Shown: positions 49,227-60,129 of the stretch, one piece after another
How positions within the stretch are numbered: position 1 is the first letter of the stretch
How the letters are laid out: every line of letters begins with the position of its first letter
Assembly (NCBI GenBank): GCA_037349315.1
Contig: JBAIAC010000008.1
Coordinates: 35,500,001-35,564,000, forward strand
Reading direction: 5' to 3'
Length of the DNA: 64,000 bases
Origin: Chelydra serpentina
Taxonomy: Eukaryota > Chordata > Testudines > Chelydridae
The notes under the pieces: generated by a model
Told to the model about the DNA's origin: nothing
Databases searched by the model: none
Seen by the model: only the letters and a program-made list of their open reading frames with translations
Made by a program: the position numbers and the translations under genes

Positions 49227-49309
49227 CAGGCTCAGATCCTCAAAGGTATTTAGGCTCCTATCTTCTATTGAAATCAATGGAAGTCAGGAGCCTAAATACC
49301 TCTGAGGAG
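49227..49309. repeat. Palindromic short repeat
   Basis: AGATCCTCAAAGGTATTTAGG on the left faces CCTAAATACCTCTGAGG on the right, around ATTGAAATCAATGGAAG. Very regular hairpin. Confidence 0.65.
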
Positions 49310-49528
49310 CTGTCCCTCAGTTTCATGTATCCTTGACCAACTTTCTTTTGCCAGCAGGTGTGTCCAGCTCACAGGTGAAGGTGGCGTACTAGAGTTCTTA
49401 GCGACTTCATGTCAGTGGGATAGTTGTGTGCGTGTCAGAGGCAGACTTCGAAACTTGTTTAAAAATAGTGATTTTTAAAAGATCATGGGCTTGATCTTGG
49501 GCCATTCTCTGGTCACTTTACATTGATG

Positions 49529-49755
49529 CATTAGTGTGGTGGCTTTCAACCTGTGGTCCACAGACCCTTGGAGGTCCACAGACTATATCTAAGGGGTCCA
49601 TGAAAGGTTGCCATTACCACAGAACAATGGTTTTCAGCCTGTGATCTGCAGACCCCTGGGAGTCAGCAAACTATGTCTAAGATTTCCAAAGGGGTCTGCA
49701 CCTCCATTTGAAATTTTTTAGGGGTCTGCAAATGAAAGAAGGTTGAAAACCACTG
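49529..49755. mobile_element. hAT MITE (GGTTTTCAACC ends) with duplicated left end
   Basis: The left end has GGCTTTCAACCTGTGG, the right end is GGTTGAAAACCACTG. Flanks CATTGATG (49521-49528) and CACTGATG (49756-49763) agree at seven of eight. A second left-end-like block, ATGGTTTTCAGCCTGTG, sits at about 49628, so the left 90 bp are repeated inside. Confidence 0.75.
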
Positions 49756-49898
49756 CACTGATGCAAACAGCCATAAAGTCAGCTGGTCTGGACATAGAAG
49801 TTCTTTCCTATATTGGCAGATCTTTGAGCGGAATAGACCCACCATAGCAGTTATCACACTATTATCCCCCCCCACCCCACCCCAATGCAGATTGTAAC

Positions 49899-51161
49899 TA
49901 GGTCTGTCGACTAATCGCAGTTAACTCATGCTATTAACTCAAAAAAATTAATCACAATTAAATAAATTAATCACAATTAATCACAGTTTTAATCGCACTG
50001 TTAAGCAATAGAATACCATTTAAAATGTATTAACTATTTTTGGATGTTTTTCTACATTCTCAAATATATTGATTTAAATTAATATCACAGAATACAAAGT
50101 GTACAGTGCTCACTTTATATTTACTTTTGATCACAAATATTTGCACTGTAAAAATGATAAACAAAAGAAATAGTATTTTTCAATTCACCTCATACAAGTA
50201 CTGTAGTGCAATCTCTTTATTGTGAAAGTTCAACTTACAAAGATAGATTTTTTTTGTTACATAATTGCAATGAAAAACAAAACATTGTAAAACTTTAGAG
50301 CCTACAAGTCCACTCAGTCCTACTTCTTATTCTGCCAATCACTAAGACAAACAAGTTTGTTTACATTGATGGGAGATAATGCTGCTGGCCTCTTATTTAC
50401 AATGTCACCTGAAAGTGAGAACAGGTGTTCACATGGCACTTTTGTCAGTGCAAGGTATTTACATGCCAGATACGCTAAACATTCGTATGCCCCTTCAAGC
50501 TTTGGCTACCATTCCAGGGGACATACTTCCATGCTGATGATGCTCGATAAAAAAATAATGCGTTAATTAAATTTTGACTGAACTCCTTGAGGGAGAACAG
50601 TATGTCTCCTGCTCTGTTTTATTCACATTGACTGAGTGACTGGCTGAATAGGAAGTAGGACTGAGTGTTCTTGTAGGCTCTAAAGTTTTACATTGTTTTA
50701 TTTTTGAATGCAGTTATTTTTTGTACATAATCCTACATTTGTAAGTTCAACTTTCATGATAAAGAGATTGCACTACAGTACTTCTATGAGGTGAATTGAA
50801 AAGTACTATTTCTTTTGTTTTTTACAGCACAAATATTTGTAATAAAAAATAAATATAGTGAGCCTTCTACACTTTGTATTCTGTGTTGTAATTGAAATCA
50901 ATATATTTGAAAATGTAGAAAACATCCAAAAATATTTAAATAAATGGTATTCTATTATTATTTAACAGTGCGATTAATCATTAATGCAGAACTAGCTTTT
51001 TGCCTCTGTGACTTTAATTGACATGTGAAAACACTGTTATTAATGGCATTTCCAAGGCAAATTAATTAATTAATCATTAATCGTTAATTCATCAACTGTG
51101 CTGAATTTTTTTAATCTCACAATTAATCGTGATTAAATTTTTTAATCGCTTGTCAGCCCTA
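49899..51161. mobile_element. Foldback hAT derivative with long inverted arms
   Basis: Ends TAGGTCTGTCGACTAATCGC and ATCGCTTGTCAGCCCTA are inverted. Flanks ATTGTAAC (49891-49898) and ATTGTACC (51162-51169) agree at seven of eight. The left arm (to about 50345) and right arm (from about 50641) are inverted copies over roughly 300 bp. The middle, 50361-50600, is a transposase 3' segment like 26400-26630 in inverse orientation. Confidence 0.82.
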
Positions 51162-52390
51162 ATTGTACCCAAAAATGAGAAACACCACCGCATAAATCTC
51201 TCCTGGGGCTGAGAATGAGGATCCTGAGCCTGCTTCTTTTCCCCATGATCTCCACTACAGATGCTCCCACAGTACTGCTGTACTGTGTGTAGTGTAATAC
51301 TTTCTTCTAAATACTACTGCAGCTGCGTGCATTCTAAGAGGAGGAGTGCTTGTGAAAGAGTGTAAAAGTACAGTAATTACACCTCTGGCATTTCTTCGCT
51401 GTGTTGCATATTCATCACACAAATGAAACATTAGTCAAAGCAATTTTGCATTCAGGCATCACACCCAGGAGGAATATTTTCCCCCTTGTGTTTTTTCAAA
51501 TGCACTGATATATATGTTGTGATGATAATATTGTGATACAATCACAAAAAAAGGGCACTGATGACAGACACTGTGTCTTAAATTCAGATAGAGTGATGCT
51601 AATTTGGAGTGAGGATCTGGCCCGTTGTATTGTGCCCATCACTGCTGATGGGACAGAGGTTTGGAGACGGGTTTGTCTGCAGTGACAGCATGTTCCTACC
51701 TCCTTTTCTAAACATGAGTTGATATTTTAGGAAACATGACACCAATAATGACAGACAAAACAGAATCATATACTATGCACAAAATGCTCTTAATTGGTCA
51801 GATACTCAGCTGGTGGAAATCAGTGTCACTCCATATCTGTAATGTCAAAAATTTTTACCAGCTCTGTACCACACAAATGAGCACCAAGCGGTACTATACA
51901 GTACAGTTTGGCCTTTGTAAAAACCAAACATCATATTGTTTTTACTCATGCTTCTATAGATGATTAAGTGTTGAATCCAAAGACCACTGACGTCAGTGGA
52001 ATTTTTTCTTTGGATCAGGCCCCTAATGCAGAACTAGCTTTTTGCCTCTGTGACTTTAATTGACCTGTGAGAACACTGTTACTAATGGCATTTCCAAGGC
52101 AAATTCTGTATATGCATTTAGTATTGCACCAGCATCAGCAGTGGCTGGTAGATTGTGACATGTTAATCATAAAATCAAAGTTTGCAATCAGTTGTAAACT
52201 GAGATTAAATCAGCTCCAGCTCTTTAGACTATAACCCAGAATGAAAAGCAAACTTTAATACTTTCCCTATATTTTTGTTAACCAAAGAACCTAAAACCTG
52301 TATTAAGACAAATTATTATTAAGTCAATTAAACAGTGGGTGACTTCAGAGAGAAAAACACGGTAAATTCAGGACGTTAGAGATGGTGAAA

Positions 52391-52572
52391 TCATAGAATC
52401 ATAGAATATCAGGGTTGGAAGGGACCTTAGTAGGTCATCTAGTCCAACCCCCTGCTCAAAGCAGGACCAATCCCCAATTTTTGCCTCAGATCCCCAAATG
52501 GTCCCCTCAAGGATTGAGCTTACAACCCTGGGTTTAGCAGGCCAATGCTCAAACCACTGAGCTATCCCTCCC
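52391..52572 (-). repeat. Cry I type SINE, full length
   Basis: TCATAGAATCATAGAATATC tail, B-box region GGATTGAGCTTACAACCC and A box CCACTGAGCTA (minus strand), ending TCCCTCC. Same structure as 36282-36453. Confidence 0.88.
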
Positions 52573-53550
52573 CCACTATGGATGGATCAGTGCTCTAGGC
52601 ATTTATGTTTGGAGACATAACTTCAAACCCTCTTTTCATCAGAGAAAATGAATTTGCTGGGCTCACCCCAATTCTGCTGGTGCTTATCACAAAACCACAC
52701 CTAACTTTGGCACTGCAAAGCACAGTTGGCAATTTCGCAACATAAATACCAGGGATGCTGCATGTCAGGGCTGAGATACATTGGCAGAGCTATGCAGGGA
52801 AATTTGCACAGCACATGCATTCGCTATTCATGGTTCAATAAAGGTCTTCTGCGCCCTCAAACAGGGAAAAATATCACCTAACTTATATAGCCTTTGAACC
52901 ATCACTTACTACTACAATTCTTTCTACTGGGAATTGCACTAACGTATTGGATTTATTTTTCCCCTGAAGTGCTTTTACAAATTAAACGATATTCAGATTA
53001 TTAAGGACAAGATTACCACTTCCTTTTACGTTGCTGTGCAGGGAAATAGAAAGGGGGTGTAAGCACGTGGCTTGCCAGGAGCACTGATCCAGAAGTGGGG
53101 TTACACAGTGGGCTGAGCAGGACTGCTACTCCCCACCATGTGCAAAGGGACAGAGAAGGTGTGAAGCCAGCATGATGGGGGAAGTAATCTACTTTCTGTG
53201 AAGACCTACAGTAAATTACTTCCACCCAGCAACAAGGAAGGAGGTGGAACTTTTTGAAGCACAGCTCCTTCCCAGGGCTGTTCCTGGGGTGTCATAACAA
53301 AGAGTTGTCCCTTACACAACACAAGAAGTAAAATCTCAGATTAACCCTAAGAGCAAGATTCTGCCTCTCTTACTCAGGATGAATGGTAATTTACTCTGCA
53401 GTTAATTCCATTGGCTCTACTTGTGGCTGCACTTTAAATCTATTGGGAAGCTAATGCTTGTGCAGAAGGTGGCAGCCAACTTGTTAAGCAAATGTCCTGC
53501 TAACAGCTTATTCAAACAGTGCTATGTGCTCTGAACTGGCTGCCTGTGGG

Positions 53551-53769
53551 CAGTAGCGTAGCCAGGGCGGGAGCAGGGGGAGCAGCTGCTCCCCCGCTGA
53601 GCAGAAGCGGCGCCTTTTTTTGCTCCCGACGCCTTTTGCTCCTACGCTGCAGCCAGAGCAGAACATTTTTTTTGCTCCCGGTGCCTTTTTTTTTCTCACG
53701 ACGCTTTTAGCGGCTGGCGCCTTCTTTTAGCTCCGCTCCCCCTGTACTCTAAACCTGGCTACGCCACTG
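53551..53769. mobile_element. hAT MITE, CAGTAGCGTAGCC family, perfect 8-bp duplication
   Basis: The left end CAGTAGCGTAGCCAGG and right end CCTGGCTACGCCACTG are inverted with one mismatch. Flanks CCTGTGGG at 53543-53550 and 53770-53777 are identical. 219 bp, no coding sequence. Probably the youngest dated MITE here. Confidence 0.92.
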
Positions 53770-53779
53770 CCTGTGGGTT

Positions 53780-55270
53780 TCCAGGTGGAGTATGATTTTG
53801 ATCTCTAAAAATGATCTACAGAGGCAATTTGAGCTAGACCCATCTCAGGATGACAGGGTTTCTGCAGAATATTCTCCATACTGGTCTCTTTTGTTAGGAA
53901 TGTACTCTCTGCTTGATCCACAATAGCCTGCATGTGTTAACCTTCATGGCACACAGCAAGGCACTCTCTCCAAGAAGGCTCTTAAAGAAGTGAATATCAC
54001 TCAAGGGACAGGCAGAGGGGAAGTGGGGGATTTGTCTTTATTTGTTTCATGGTTACTTGTTGATTAGCATTTTGTTTGTGGGGCTGCTGGTTATTTTTCT
54101 TTTTGACACAGTCATCTTTTGTATTTTAATTCAGTGTCATGGGTGCCTTGAGCATTAAGATTGGTGCGTCATTGTTATTTTAAACAGCCAGATAAATACA
54201 CAACAGGCAACTGATCAACATAAGGGAGGCCCTAAATATCAAGGTGGGTGAATGCCCCACTATTCAGTGTTACTGTATATGTGGAGCCACTGGCTCTACC
54301 CAATGGATGACATTTAGGACTACTGGGAAGACCGGTTGTGAAAATAATTGAGCTAAAAGCTGAAGAGACATACCATGCATTGGAGTCTAAATCTACCTAT
54401 TGATTAGCTGGAATGTTTTAGTGCGAATTTAAAGCCTTCCTCTGTCTCCTACCTCTCAACACAAAGCTTGTGGTGATATATGTTCTTTTGAATATGTGCA
54501 TTTTCCCAGTTAATATTCAGAAATATTTTACAAAATACAGGGCACCTACTGCTTGTGTAAAACAAGGAAGCAATGAATGCACAGCAGGATATAATGAGAA
54601 ATACTAAAACAAAGGCCATAAAAGAGTTTCAAAACAGAGATGTTACAATTAAAAACTGTTGCGAATTGAGTCTGGAGAAAGACATATCTGCAATAACAGG
54701 AGGAAGAACAGCAGATCAGGGAGGGGAAGAAGCTGGGGAAAAAATCAAGGAAGTTTGCATGTTTAGGGATGAAAGGGGAAAACAAAACTGAAGAGAGTAT
54801 AAAGTAGTTAGTGAAATAAATTCTACTTCCTCAATGTTTTTCCAAGAGAAGACAATGAATGTACAGAAAGTGCTGTGTAATACTGCCCGGGTGATTCATA
54901 CTTTCTAGAAGAGGCAAGGCAAGTAGGGGCAACTCCAAATAATCAGTTTTCCACAACTAGTTAAAATTTATCACAGAGAGTTCAGGGCAACTAGGCAGAA
55001 ACCTTTTCCTTCAAGTTAGACAACTGTAGATTATTTGCAGAGTATGAATTAAGCTCTAGATGATTAAGGGGACTGAGAGGGTTTTTTATTGTTTTTAGCC
55101 ATGCCTAGCTTGAGTGGGTGTATGTCTCCAGCATAGCTCAAAGGGTGAGTACTATGGCCTATGCTGAAAGGTCAGAATATAGTCAGCCAGATCCTCAACC
55201 CTCTTATGTCTGCCTTGAAATGCTCCAGCAGCATGAAGCAAACTTAAATATGGCTTGAATGACCGTCTCA
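53780..55270. other. No gene recognised
   Basis: AT-rich unique-looking sequence. The small frames have no domain signature. Confidence 0.4.
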
Positions 55271-55274
55271 TCAT

Positions 55275-57275
55275 TTTTCAGTGTAGTAGCCGTGTTAGTC
55301 TGTGTCAGCAAAATAAAATAAGAAAAGAATGCTCGTGGCACCTTAGAGACTAACAAATTTATTTCAGCATAAGCTTTCGTGGACTACAGTCCGCTTCATC
55401 GGATGCATAGAATGGAACATACAGTGGGACGATATTTATACATTCAGAGAAACATGAAAAGGTGGAAGTAACCATACCAACTGTAAAAGCTAATTAATTG
55501 AAAGGAACTGTTATCAGTAGGAAAGAAACTTTTGAAGTGATAATCAACATGGCCCATTACAGACAGTTGACACAAAGGTGTTAAGGGTATTTAACTGGGG
55601 GAAATAGATTCAATTAATATAATGACTGAGCCATTCCTGGTCTATATTCAAACCTAAGGTAATGGTATCTAGTTTGCATATTAATTCAAGTTCTGCAGCT
55701 TCTCGTTGGAGTCTGTTTTTGAAGTTTTTCTGTTGCAAAATTGCCGCCTTTACGTCTGTTACTGAGTGATTAGAGAGGTTGAAGTGTTCACCTACTGGCT
55801 TTTGAATGTGATGATTCCTGATGTCAGATTTCTGTCCATTTATTCTTTTGCATAGAGACTGTCCAGGTTGGCCAATGTACATGGCAGAGGGTCATTGCTG
55901 GCACATGATGGCATATATCACATTGGTAGATGTGCAGGTGAACGAGCCCCTGATGGTGTGGCTGATGTGATTAGGTCCTATGATGGTGTCACTTGAATAG
56001 ATATGTGGACAGAGTTGGCATTGGGCTTTGTTGCAAGGATAGGTTCCTGGGACAGTGTTTTTGTTGTATGGTGTGTGGTTGCTGGTGAGTATTTGCTTCA
56101 GGTTGGGGGGCTATCTGTAAGCGAGGACTGGTCTGTCTCCCAAGATCTGTGAGAGTGAGGGATCATCTTTCAGGATAGGTTGTAAATCTTTGATAATGCG
56201 CTGGAGAGGTTTTAGTTGGGGGCTGAAGGTGACGGCTAGTGGCATTCTGTTATTTTCTTTGTTGGGCCTGTCCTGTAGCAGGTGACTTCTGGGTACTCTT
56301 CTGGCTCTGTCAATTTGTTTTTTCGCTTCAGCAGGTGGGTATTGTAGTTTTAAGAATGTTTGATAGAGATCTTGTAGGTGTTTGTCTCTGTCTGAGGGAT
56401 TGGAGCAAATGCGGTTGTATCTTAGAGATTGGCTGTAGACAATGGATCGTGTGGTGTGTTCTGGATGGAAGCTGGAGGCATGTAGATAAGTATAGCGGTC
56501 AGTAGGTTTCCGGTATAGGGTGGTGTTTATGTGACCATCACTTATTAGCACAGTAGTGTCTAGGAAATGGACCGCTTGTGTGGACTGGTCTAGGCTGAGG
56601 TTGATGGTGGGATGGAAATTGTTGAAATCGTGGTGGAATTCCTCAAGGGTTTCTTTTCCGTGGGTCCAGATGATGAAGATGTCATCAATGTAGTGCAAGT
56701 AGAGTAGGGGCATTAGAGAACGAGAGTTAAGGAAGCGTTGTTCTAAGTCAGCCATAAAGATGTTGGCATACTGTGGGGCCATGCGGGTACCCATACCAGT
56801 GCCGCTGACTTGAAGGTATATATTGTCCCCAAATGTGAAATAGTTGTGGGTGAGGACAACATCACAAAGTTCAGCAACCAGGTTAGCCATTGCATTATCA
56901 GGGATACTGTTCCTGATGGCTTTTACTCCATCTTTGTGTGGAATGTTGGTGTAGAGGGCTTCTACATCCATAGTGGCCAGGATGGTGTTTTCTGGAAGAT
57001 CACCGATGGATTGTAGTTTCCTCAGGAAGTCAGTGGTGTCTCGAAGATAGCTGGGAGTGCTGGTAGCATAGGGCCCAAGGAGAGAGTCCACATAGCCAGA
57101 CAATCCTGCTGTTAGGGTGCCAATGCCTGAGATGATGGGGCGTCCAGGATTTCCAGGTTTATGGATCTTGGGTAGCAAATAGAATATCCCTGGTCGGGGT
57201 TCTAGGCACGTGTCTGTACAGATCTGTTCCTGTGCTTTTCCAGGGAGTTTCTGGAGCATCATTCTACTCCAAAGA
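55275..57275 (-). mobile_element. Penelope-like retroelement, 5'-truncated
   Basis: The order on the minus strand is reverse transcriptase, linker with cysteines, GIY-YIG endonuclease, 3' untranslated region and a tail ending CAGACTAACACGGCTACTAC. The start near 57275 is abrupt and lacks the amino-terminal part. The tail is shared by four short fragments in the window. Confidence 0.85.
55610..57262 (-). pseudogene. Penelope-like reverse transcriptase / GIY-YIG endonuclease
   Basis: A 383-codon frame (57262-56111) carries GIFYLLPKIHKPGNPGRPI, the motif ILATMDVEALYTNIPH with the first catalytic aspartate, GTGMGTRMAPQYANIF, and YIDD in LYLHYIDDIFIIW. After a TAG at 56111-56113 the same frame continues with NKAQCQLCPHIY and NVIYAIMCQQ, hits a TGA near 55890, and then reads MYIGQPGQSLCKRINGQKSD, PVGEHFN and the end at 55610. 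This is the GIY-YIG domain typical of Penelope elements. Two nonsense changes and the missing amino end make it inactive. No intron or frameshift was seen. Confidence 0.9.
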
Positions 57276-57852
57276 TATGCCCAGATGATCCGTGAAGATG
57301 ACTTTCCAATCCCTTTTAAATCCCTCTTCAGAGATTACTAGAGAATTTGGCCCAATTCACGCCGGAGTAAATCCAAGGTCAGAACCATAATCTCATAATC
57401 TCAATGGAATCATTAAATGGGTTGTTCCAACACACATTATTGTATCAATTCAGTGATCAGTTGTATCCACAAAGTTCCAATCCAGTTTGGAACTTCCTCA
57501 GCATTCCAGGGCATATGTTTTATCCATAACTTTATGTAAGTGCAATGTACTCGATTATGGAGAGACTACAGGGTTTTTTTTCATATTTAAAGCCTTGATT
57601 CTGCAATTAGATACACACAAGCAGACATCTGAGTCCACCCAGAGCATGACTGAAGTTTCCATCACTGAAGAGGATCAAGGGCAAAAACATACAAATTCTC
57701 CAACAAGACTGTTTTCCAACAGAAAATGACACACACGCACACACACAAATCCATATTCATAAATAAAATTGGGGTTTCGTCAAGAATCAAAACCCTAAAA
57801 CATTTTCAATTTTTTTACAAAAGCTGGGTAAATGCTGAGAAAAAATCTGTGA

Positions 57853-57945
57853 GCATCCGAAGAAGTGGGTATTGACCCACGAAAGCTTATGCTTCAATAC
57901 CTCTGTTAGTCTATAAGGTGCCACAGGACCCTTTGTCGCTTTTTC
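57853..57945 (+). mobile_element. Penelope-like 3'-tail fragment, diverged
   Basis: GAAGAAGTGGGTATTGACCC, CACGAAAGCTTATGC and TTAGTCTATAAGGTGCCAC match the tail at 55.3 kb in opposite orientation. Confidence 0.7.
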
Positions 57946-58029
57946 AAGGAAGAGACATCCCCCCTTTGACTTCCCTATTGACATCAGGGATTGAATTTTG
58001 TCTTAATCCATTGAGGACTGCTAGCCTCA

Positions 58030-58490
58030 AAATTCAAAACTCATGAGTCAGACTTCACAAAATCTTGAGATTGGTCCCAAAATCAAGAGAGGTTTAAAAA
58101 AAAAAAAAAAGAAAGATTAAATGGTGTTGTTTGGCCTATCTTCTTATTTTTGAAACCCACTTCCCGCCTCCAATGTGCATGTATGAAAGCATGACAGAGT
58201 TCCTAATGCTTACAAATGTATAGAATCAAGCTATTCTGACCCCCGTTGCAGCAGCTCCAGCTAGAAGACACAACCGAGATCAAATTACACCAATGTGTAC
58301 AACGCTCAGCATTGTCAACCTCAAAAGATCAAAAACCATGTCAGATCCCCCCAAAATTATGAGATTGGCCCAAAAAACCATTAATTTTCTTTTTTTTAAA
58401 AAAAAAGCTCTATTGTGAGGGTTTTTTGGTCTGTCTTAAGATTTTTGAACTCCCCCTGCCCATCTCCAGTATGTGTGTGCAACAGTTAGT
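58030..58490. repeat. Two diverged copies of a GAGATTGG repeat
   Basis: AAAATCTTGAGATTGGTCCC..(A)n..TTGTTTGGCCTATCTTCTT is followed about 290 bp later by AATTATGAGATTGGCCC..(A)n..TTTTTTGGTCTGTCTTAAG. Related to the transposon body at 15200-15480. Confidence 0.55.
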
Positions 58491-58614
58491 GTCACCCACT
58501 ATCCCAAAAGCATTAGGTAAAGTGATTTTTGCCCCGGCTGCAGGAGCTCTCACCCCCAGATCTGCCCATTCCCTACCCAGCAATTAATCCTGTGCCCCGG
58601 GTCCCCCTTCAATT

Positions 58615-58698
58615 CTGTCCCCACCCAGCCTCCTTATCAGTTCAGCCTCTTCTGCCCGCCTCAGCCCCACCCCCCCTCAGTCCAGCCCCCACCAGCAG
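58615..58698 (+). repeat. 84-bp duplicated block, copy 1
   Basis: Matches 59437-59520 at 82 of 84 positions. C-rich, starts CTGTCCCCACCCAGCCTCC. Confidence 0.9.
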
Positions 58699-58817
58699 CT
58701 CTACTCACAAGCCCCCATCCCCATCAGCTCAGCCCCCACCAGGCTTCACCATCAGTTCAGCCCCACCCCTCACCCCCACTTCCTCAATTCAGCCCCCACT
58801 TCAGTTCAGCTCCTCAC

Positions 58818-59318
58818 TAAGGTTGCCAACATTGTGTTTCAAAAATACTGGACAAGCCTCAGATGTCCCCAGTCTTGACTTGAGCCTTTGGGGGCAAGTC
58901 CCTTCTTCTCCCCATGTCTCCGAGGGGTTCTTTCTCCCCAGGTCCGGGTGCTGTGCCTGGCAGCTGCTGCAGCTCCTGTTTATGTTCCGCGCAGATGCCG
59001 GGAGCTGTCAGAACCTCTAGCCTGACGGAGGGGAAGCTGGGTCAAATTTGACTGGCATCGTAACCCTGTGCACCAGGTCACAGCGCCACTCAAATTTGGT
59101 CTGGCTACCCCTCCATCAGCAATGCCACTCACATTTTGTCCAGCTACCTCTCCATCTGGCATGGAGGGGTGGCCAGGCCAAATTTGAGTGGTGTTGCGAC
59201 TTGTGCGCCAGGTTGAAATACAGGATAAAAGGCACCCCATACTGATTTAGCAAGGGACAGGCAATTTTTTATTTAAATAAGGGACATCCCTTATACCAAG
59301 GGACTGTTAGCAACCTTA
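58818..59318. mobile_element. hAT-derived short element, relative of 42465-46017
   Basis: The left end TAAGGTTGCCAACATTGTG and right end GACTGTTAGCAACCTTA are inverted. AATAAGGGACATCCCTTA near the right end matches the large element's AATAAGGGACGTCCCTT. Internal coding region lost. Target duplication unclear. Confidence 0.75.
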
Positions 59319-59342
59319 CCTCCCATCTCCATCAGCCTCCAG

Positions 59343-59436
59343 TCATAGAATCATATATTCATAGAATCTCAGGGTTGGAAGGGACCTCAGGAGGTCATCT
59401 AGTCCAACCCCCTGCTCAAAGCAGGACCAACCCCAA
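59343..59436 (-). mobile_element. CR1 3' tail, short
   Basis: TCATAGAATC repeats, then GGGTTGGAAGGGACCTCAGG to CAGGACCAACCCCAA. Its truncated end directly abuts the second 84-bp block. Confidence 0.85.
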
Positions 59437-59520
59437 CTGTCCCCACCCAGCCTCCTTATCAGTTCAGCCTCTTCTGCTCGCATCAGCCCCACCCCCCCTC
59501 AGTCCAGCCCCCACCAGCAG
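59437..59520 (+). repeat. 84-bp duplicated block, copy 2
   Basis: The partner of 58615-58698, with two substitutions. Confidence 0.9.
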
Positions 59521-59772
59521 TCCACTCAGTTTAGCCTCACCACTGCTCCTCATGGAGTTTTCCATCCCCCTCTCCCAGGCTCTGGGTGCTGCAGCACAGT
59601 TACCTCTTCCCCTTTCCCAAGCTGGGGAGAGTAGTTCCAGGAGCTCTTCACCACGCTCTGGCCAGGGCAAAATTTAGGGGCAGGTGACCCAGGCGACCAC
59701 CTGGGGTGCTGGTCATGGGGGGGCACTGGGCTCAGGGTGCTGTTTTTGTTGTGAGCAACACTTTTCCTAAAA

Positions 59773-60003
59773 GTGTGGATCGCTTTGAGGATCCTGCTCA
59801 TGCTGCCCGTCACGGTCGCGAGTGGTGAGTGCAGCTTTTCAAAGCTCAGGCTCATTAAAATATATCTTCAATCAACGATGGCCAATGACAGACTGACATC
59901 ACTTGCTATTTTATCGCTTGAAAATGCCATTGGCCAATCTTTGGATCTCTCTGACGCTCGGCTTCAGCTCGTGAGAGCAAAGGCGAGAAAAGCAACCTTT
60001 TGA
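59773..60003 (+). pseudogene. hAT dimerisation-domain fragment
   Basis: 76 codons containing LMLPVTVASGECSFSKLRLI, then STMANDRLTSLAILSLEN, the carboxy-terminal hAT dimerisation block, closest in my recognition to ZMYM1-like hAT proteins. It ends at a stop at the natural carboxy end. The rest of the protein is absent. Confidence 0.82.
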
Positions 60004-60129
60004 ACTTCAGAACTAAGATTAACATTCTAAGGCTGTCACCTACTGTAACACTATTTAATAATGGTCCACCCAATGTTGGTGCACATCAGTTAGTCTTAAA
60101 ATTTAAAAGTTTCTATAAGCTTCTATTTG

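Noticed and set aside
48623..49277. Five overlapping frames of 66-199 codons on both strands
   Set aside because: They run through the GC-rich hAT MITE at 48895-49182.
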